Below, piece by piece: positions 59,769 through 64,000 of a stretch of 64,000 bases of DNA. Position numbers and translations under genes: made by a program. This DNA comes from Armatimonadota bacterium (GTDB lineage: Bacteria; Armatimonadota; DTGP01; JAKQQT01): NCBI GenBank assembly GCA_036504095.1, contig DASXVS010000045.1, forward strand, positions 62,001 through 126,000. Reading direction: 5' to 3'. Position 1 is the first letter of the stretch. Every line of letters begins with the position of its first letter. A model generated the notes under the pieces. It saw nothing but the letters and a program-made list of their open reading frames with translations, had not been told where the DNA came from and made no database searches.

Positions 59769-61634
59769 ATGTCGGAACGCAGAAGCAACTCCCGGCTGTC
59801 GCCCCTTACGATTTTCGTTGGGGTCATCGTGGTTCTGGCGGTGGTTCTCCCCACGGTTCTGCTCCGAATCTACCCGCCAGGCCATTACGACGCGTGGCGT
59901 CTGTTGGGTTTGGCGTTCGCCGGCCTGGTGCTGCATGCCCTCAACCAGCTGAACTTCACCATCCGCTTCAGCGGACAGCCCGATAACGTGGAGCTGACGT
60001 TCACGGAAGCCGCCCTTGTCGCGCTGTTCTTCAATTTCGACCCGGGCGTGATCGTACTCCTCAGCGGCCTCGCTCATTTCGTTCGCGAGATGCAGGCCCA
60101 TCGAAGGCGGAAGATCCAGGTGGTCTTCAACACCTCCGAGATCATGGTCTCCGTGGCGCTGGCCGGCCTGGTTTTCAAAGCTATCACAACGAGCCTTGGC
60201 GGTACGTTCATCGTGGCCGCCATCGTCGCCGCGATGCTTACACACAGCATCGCCAATCGCCTTCTGGTCGGAACCGTTATCAGCCTGAACGCGGGCAAGT
60301 TCCACTCGCGTTACTACAAGAGCCTCTTCGTCGAAAACGTCGTGATGCTCTTCATGAACCTCGCGGTGGGAATGACCGCCGTGATGGCGTTTTTGCTTGA
60401 CCGACCATACCTCCTGTGGGTCCCGATGAGCATCCTGGCCGTCGTCTACGTGGCCTATCAGGCCTATATCGGCCAGATGCGGGACGCCAATACGCTGGCG
60501 CGGCTCTACGAAAACGGCCTCCTGACAAGCACCGCCACGGAAGCCACCCTGATCCCTCTGGCCCTTTCCAAAATTCTGGACACGTTCTCCTCGCGAGAAG
60601 TGCGGTTGGCGATGGCCGCCACGCCGGACTCACTCGCGGAATGGCGCCTGGACCAGGACGACCAGGTGACCACCGTGTCGCGGCGCGTCGGCTCATTGCG
60701 CGAAACCGAGGGAGCGCAGGAGCCCGTGCTGTTAAGTACGACAGAGCCGGCGCACGCAATTGCGTGGCGTCGCGGCGCTCGTCTCAACAGGATGGCCGCG
60801 CCCGTGGAATATGAGGGGCAGTTGATGGGCGTGCTCAGGGCGGAGAAGCCGCGCGCCTGGGACGCGTTTACTCCGGGCGACCTTCGCGCCTTCGCGCTGT
60901 TCGCGCGGCAATTGGGCGTCGCTCTTGAGAACACGCGGCTGACGGAACTGGACAGGGAACAGCAGCGCCTCCGACAGCGTGCACTGGATGCGGAACGGAA
61001 CCGTATCTCCCGCGACCTGCACGACAGTTTCGTTCAATCCCTCGTACAGGTCGACTTGCACCTTGCCTACCTCGTCGGATTGATGGACAAGCGGCCCGAT
61101 GCCGTCCGGGGCGAGATTGAACAACTGCAGAAGAACGTGCGGGCCGGCCTCGTTGAAGCGCGCAGCTACATGGCGGAATTGAAGCCGCTCCGAATCGAGC
61201 CCGGGGAGTTTTGCTCGGTGGCGCAGCGATACCTCGACGAATTCGGCCTCAAGCATCGCATCCCGATCTCGTTCGAGACCGATCACCGTGAACTGGACCT
61301 CGGTGCTGATGATTTGAGCGAACTGTTCGCCATGATGAGAGAGGGACTCAACAACGTAGCCAAGCATGCGAGCGCGACATGCGTTCGCATCACCGTCAAT
61401 ACTACCGAGTCTCACGTGGAACTCCGCGTCCAGGATGATGGGGTGGGGTTCGATACCGCGCTGGTTGATGATTTCCGGCGTGACGGCCATTTCGGGCTGG
61501 CCAACATCTGCGAGCGCGCCAATGGTATGGGCGCTGCGGTGGATTGGGCAAGCGCGCCCGGCAAGGGAACGACCCTCACAATCCTGGTGCCGCGCCGCAT
61601 CCCGTCGGATATCTTGAAAGGAGTGCCCGTATGA
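59769..61634 (+). CDS. Membrane sensor histidine kinase, NarL/DesK (HisKA_3) type
   Basis: 621 residues. N-terminal membrane module (~10-235, ~7 segments), similar in layout and sequence to the start of the c-di-GMP protein at 20344. A GAF-like domain (~260-405), coiled coil, then the HisKA_3 dimerisation helix RNRISRDLHDSFVQSLVQVD with the phospho-accepting His, and an HATPase domain (MREGLNNVAKHASAT; VQDDGVGFD; GLANICERANGMG). The ATG at 59769 is chosen; a GTG at 59718 is in frame but lies in the tRNA terminator. Stop overlaps the response regulator. Confidence 0.9.
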   Translation: MSERRSNSRLSPLTIFVGVIVVLAVVLPTVLLRIYPPGHYDAWRLLGLAFAGLVLHALNQLNFTIRFSGQPDNVELTFTEAALVALFFNFDPGVIVLLSGLAHFVREMQAHRRRKIQVVFNTSEIMVSVALAGLVFKAITTSLGGTFIVAAIVAAMLTHSIANRLLVGTVISLNAGKFHSRYYKSLFVENVVMLFMNLAVGMTAVMAFLLDRPYLLWVPMSILAVVYVAYQAYIGQMRDANTLARLYENGLLTSTATEATLIPLALSKILDTFSSREVRLAMAATPDSLAEWRLDQDDQVTTVSRRVGSLRETEGAQEPVLLSTTEPAHAIAWRRGARLNRMAAPVEYEGQLMGVLRAEKPRAWDAFTPGDLRAFALFARQLGVALENTRLTELDREQQRLRQRALDAERNRISRDLHDSFVQSLVQVDLHLAYLVGLMDKRPDAVRGEIEQLQKNVRAGLVEARSYMAELKPLRIEPGEFCSVAQRYLDEFGLKHRIPISFETDHRELDLGADDLSELFAMMREGLNNVAKHASATCVRITVNTTESHVELRVQDDGVGFDTALVDDFRRDGHFGLANICERANGMGAAVDWASAPGKGTTLTILVPRRIPSDILKGVPV

Positions 61635-62290
61635 TTCGCGTTCTCATCGTGGACGACCACGCACTGGTCCGAGACGGCCTCACGAAGATTCTGGATCTGG
61701 AAGACGATATCGAGGTCCTCGGCACTGCCCCGGACGCCGCCGCGGGGCTGGCCGCCGTTCGTACATTCAAACCGGATATCGTTCTGCTGGACGTTCAATT
61801 GCCGGGGCGAAGCGGGCTTGATGCTCTTCCCGAGATGATCGACGCCTCGCCGGCAACCCGGTTCATCATACTGACCGGCTTCAGCGAGGGGGAGTACGGG
61901 TTTGAAGCGCTCAAGCGTGGCGCGAGAGGTTTTGTGCTAAAGGACGCCGCGTCATTGAGCCTCGTGAAGGCCATTCACGCGGTGCACGAAGGCGAGGTTT
62001 GGGCGGACAAGGATCTTACCAGCCGCCTCGTGGACGAATTCGTTCGGCTGTCACGGTTGCAGACGGCCGTCACAAGCCCCGTGGACAATCCGCTCACCAA
62101 CCGGGAACGGGCGATCCTGACCCTGGTGGCCCAGGGTCAGACGAATTCGGCGATCGGGGAAGCTTTGTTTATCAGCGAGAAGACAGTCAAATCCCACCTT
62201 ACGAATGTCTTCGATAAACTGAATGTCGAGGACCGATCGCAGGCGGCCATGACGGCCTTCAAACGAGGATACATTCAGATCAGTGATTAG
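61631..62290 (+). CDS. NarL/FixJ-family response regulator
   Basis: 219 residues. Receiver domain with VDDH acidic pocket, phospho-acceptor D54 (VLLDVQLPG) and conserved Thr/Lys (ILTGFSEG; FVLKDAAS). C-terminal LuxR-type HTH (LTNRERAILTLVAQG; ISEKTVKSHLTNVFDKL). It pairs with the kinase by ATGA overlap. Targets unknown. Confidence 0.94.
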   Translation: MIRVLIVDDHALVRDGLTKILDLEDDIEVLGTAPDAAAGLAAVRTFKPDIVLLDVQLPGRSGLDALPEMIDASPATRFIILTGFSEGEYGFEALKRGARGFVLKDAASLSLVKAIHAVHEGEVWADKDLTSRLVDEFVRLSRLQTAVTSPVDNPLTNRERAILTLVAQGQTNSAIGEALFISEKTVKSHLTNVFDKLNVEDRSQAAMTAFKRGYIQISD

Positions 62291-62342
62291 CAAATTGGAC
62301 TTGACTTTTTCTGCGTAATCCACGCTGTATAACTTGCATTCG

Positions 62343-62377
62343 CGGCCTCTTGGACATCAAATCCGGGAGGCCGATTT
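62343..62377 (+). terminator. Hairpin after the response regulator
   Basis: CGGCCTC (62343-62349) and GAGGCCG (62367-62373), 7 bp, 17-nt loop, followed by ATTTT. A second inverted repeat, CGAAAGGT (62382-62389) and ACCTTTCG (62405-62412), follows and may lie in the dnaA leader. Confidence 0.5.
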
Positions 62378-62531
62378 TCGGCGAAAGGTATGTCCTTCAA
62401 TAACACCTTTCGGCCCAATTTGAGCGGCCTTAAGAATGGCTTTAGGTGCGTTCCCAACGGTAGCATGAGTAAGCCTGTTCTGACGTCCCCCAGGTTTGTG
62501 AGCCCGGTCTGTACGTGTCCCGAAACCATCC

Positions 62532-63965
62532 ATGCCAACCGCTTCTCAACTTGATTTTGGATTGCGCGAGACCACCACGCAGGAAGCGTGGGCTGCCGCC
62601 TTACACTTGGCTCGCGAGCGAACAGGCGTCCCTACTTTCGAATCCTGGCTGCGCGATCTTAAGCCAAGCGCTGTTGAGGACAACGCCCTCGTAATCGGTG
62701 CGCCGTCCGAGTTCAAGCGCTCGTGGGTCGAAAAGAAGTACGCGTCCCTGCTCGAGGAGTGTGTGGAGGCTGCATTCGGAGAGCCGGTGCGGCTTCGCTT
62801 CTCGGTAACAGAGCACGCCGCGTCCGATGCGGCGCCGGAGCCCCGCGCAACGAAGAGGGACACGTTCACATCGAGGCCCGTCGCCGCGGTGACCACCCGG
62901 ACCGCGGAAGCGATCTCCGACGAGGCCATGTTCGGCGGTGTGCCGCTTAACGAACGGTATACCTTCGATACTTTCGTGGTCGGGGCCTGCAACCGCCTGG
63001 CCCAGGCCGGCGCCATCGCCGCGGCCCGGAAACCTGGCGCGGCTTTCAACCCGTTGTTCCTCTACGGGGGCGCGGGGCTCGGCAAGACCCATTTGATGCA
63101 CGCGATCGGCCACGGTGCCAAGGCGGACAATCCCCGCTGCCGCGTCGCCTACATGTCCGGAGAGTCGTTCACCACCCAGTACGTCGCCGCTATCCGTGAA
63201 CGCAAGATGGACGAGTTCCGCCGTCGTTTCCGGCACGCCGATGTCTGGCTGGTAGACGATATCCAGTTCATCGCGGACAAGGAACGGACCGAAGAGGAGT
63301 TCTTTCACACGTTCAACACACTGCGGGACACAGGCAAACAGATCGTTCTGAGCAGCGACCGTGCTCCCAAGGACCTGCGTCTCGATAACCGTCTTCGTTC
63401 CCGTTTCGAAGCGGGCCTGATCGCGGATATCGGCGCGCCAGACCTTGAGACGCGCATCGCCATACTTCAGGCCAAGGCTCAGGTTGAAGGCGCTCCGATC
63501 CCCGATGATGTGCTCCTGTACATGGCGGAGTTAGTACAAAGCAACATACGCGTACTCGAGGGCGCCCTGATCAAACTGCTGGCGTATGCGAGCGTGACAC
63601 ACAGCGCCATTACGCAGCAACTCGCCGGGGACGTCTTGGGCTCCTATTTCTCCCAGCGCTGCGGGGAGGAGGGGGTGACTCCGGACGAGGTGAAGAAGGC
63701 CGTCGCCCAGGCATTCGATGTCACCGTCGCCGAGATCAACGGAACGTGCCGCTCGCGGGCCATCGTCTTCGCCCGCCAGGTGAGCATGCACCTCATCCGC
63801 GAGCTCACGGGCGCCAGCCTGCCGGAGATAGGCCGCAATTTCGGCGGAAAGGACCACAGCACCGTTGTCCACTCCTGCCAGAAGATCCGCGCGCTCCTCA
63901 AGTCAGACCTCGATCTGTCCAAGCGGCTTGCCGAACTGACGGAGGGACTGCGCAAGAGCGCATAG
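62532..63965 (+). CDS. dnaA: Chromosomal replication initiator DnaA
   Basis: AAA+ ATPase that opens oriC. 477 residues. Domain I (~15-85, AWAAALHLARERTGVPTFESW), linker (~90-140), AAA+ domain with FVVGACNRLAQAGAIAAA, Walker A YGGAGLGKTHLMHAIG, Walker B VWLVDDIQFIADKERTEEE, sensor LSSDRAPKDL and arginine-finger region RLRSRFEAGL. Domain IV DNA-binding signature: SRAIVFARQVSMHLIRELT and FGGKDHSTVVHSCQKI. It follows a two-component system, not the rpmH or dnaN genes common at origins; the window ends 35 nt later. Confidence 0.97.
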   Translation: MPTASQLDFGLRETTTQEAWAAALHLARERTGVPTFESWLRDLKPSAVEDNALVIGAPSEFKRSWVEKKYASLLEECVEAAFGEPVRLRFSVTEHAASDAAPEPRATKRDTFTSRPVAAVTTRTAEAISDEAMFGGVPLNERYTFDTFVVGACNRLAQAGAIAAARKPGAAFNPLFLYGGAGLGKTHLMHAIGHGAKADNPRCRVAYMSGESFTTQYVAAIRERKMDEFRRRFRHADVWLVDDIQFIADKERTEEEFFHTFNTLRDTGKQIVLSSDRAPKDLRLDNRLRSRFEAGLIADIGAPDLETRIAILQAKAQVEGAPIPDDVLLYMAELVQSNIRVLEGALIKLLAYASVTHSAITQQLAGDVLGSYFSQRCGEEGVTPDEVKKAVAQAFDVTVAEINGTCRSRAIVFARQVSMHLIRELTGASLPEIGRNFGGKDHSTVVHSCQKIRALLKSDLDLSKRLAELTEGLRKSA

Positions 63966-64000
63966 GCTTCGGCGCGGGTTGAAGCGAGTCACGAGCTCCG

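Noticed and set aside
62302-62334. TTGACT...TATAAC as a dnaA promoter
   Set aside because: The spacer is 21 nt, too long for a normal sigma-70 promoter.
62291-62531. Possible oriC upstream of dnaA
   Set aside because: Only one weak match to a DnaA box (TAATCCACG) and no AT-rich unwinding stretch; inverted repeats here look like a terminator and a leader stem.

Overview
This window is about 64 kb of GC-rich, densely coded bacterial chromosome with no prophage, insertion sequence, CRISPR array or rRNA operon in sight. The gene set (RNase J, CdaA/CdaR/GlmM, MtaB, PdxS/PdxT, AccA/AccD, FHA proteins, DUF1680/GH127, FG-GAP proteins, signal peptides and lipoproteins) suggests a free-living polysaccharide-degrading bacterium, perhaps Armatimonadota or a nearby Terrabacteria lineage. 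That placement is an inference from gene content, not from a marker search.

Layout. 1-3.8 kb: end of a secreted beta-sandwich protein, mtaB-folP, and a secreted esterase. 3.9-7 kb, minus strand: two parvulin-type foldases and a small heat-shock protein with an odd tail. 7.3-9.9 kb: efp, a Cys-rich membrane protein, an AccB-like protein without its biotinylation lysine, and a pilin-like protein. 10-14.2 kb: amidohydrolase, FG-GAP protein and GH5 enzyme. 14.2-17.5 kb, minus: small membrane protein, VapBC pair and gyrB. 17.7-22.7 kb: hisC, a GH18-like protein and a large c-di-GMP protein. 22.8-31.5 kb: gpmA, D-aminoacylase, a D-2-hydroxyacid dehydrogenase, bioY, dxs, an FmdB-type zinc ribbon, GH127 and tRNA-Ala(CGC). 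31.7-39.7 kb: RNase J, a CvpA-CAP fusion, panD, accD, accA, a DDAH-like enzyme, RNase D and a FlgM-like anti-sigma factor. 39.9-46.7 kb: metG, rpsU, rlmN, a DinG-type helicase and a thioredoxin-like lipoprotein. 46.7-53.3 kb, minus: a tightly overlapping operon of an SDR-like protein, acpS, nnr, two FHA/zinc-ribbon membrane proteins, a methyltransferase and ndk. 53.4-64 kb: pdxS, cdaA-cdaR-glmM, pdxT, a beta-propeller protein, tRNA-Arg(GCG), a NarL-type two-component system and dnaA.

Regulation visible in the sequence. Several promoters fit TTGACN-N17/18-TA(T/G)A(A/C)T very well (efp, rpsU, both tRNAs, gyrB, the parvulin gene, dxs). At several other starts a -10-like hexamer lies only 5-8 nt before the start codon with no Shine-Dalgarno sequence, which suggests leaderless transcripts. 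The flgM-like gene has a sigma-28-like promoter. Hairpin terminators separate most convergent genes.

Most unusual points: the AccB-like protein in the efp-accB position with Lys replaced by Thr, next to an unknown 8-Cys membrane protein; a parvulin paralogue lacking both active-site histidines; tRNA-Arg with anticodon GCG in place of the usual bacterial ACG; a membrane sensor module shared by the HD-GYP/GGDEF protein and the histidine kinase; and two FHA proteins built into a metabolic operon.
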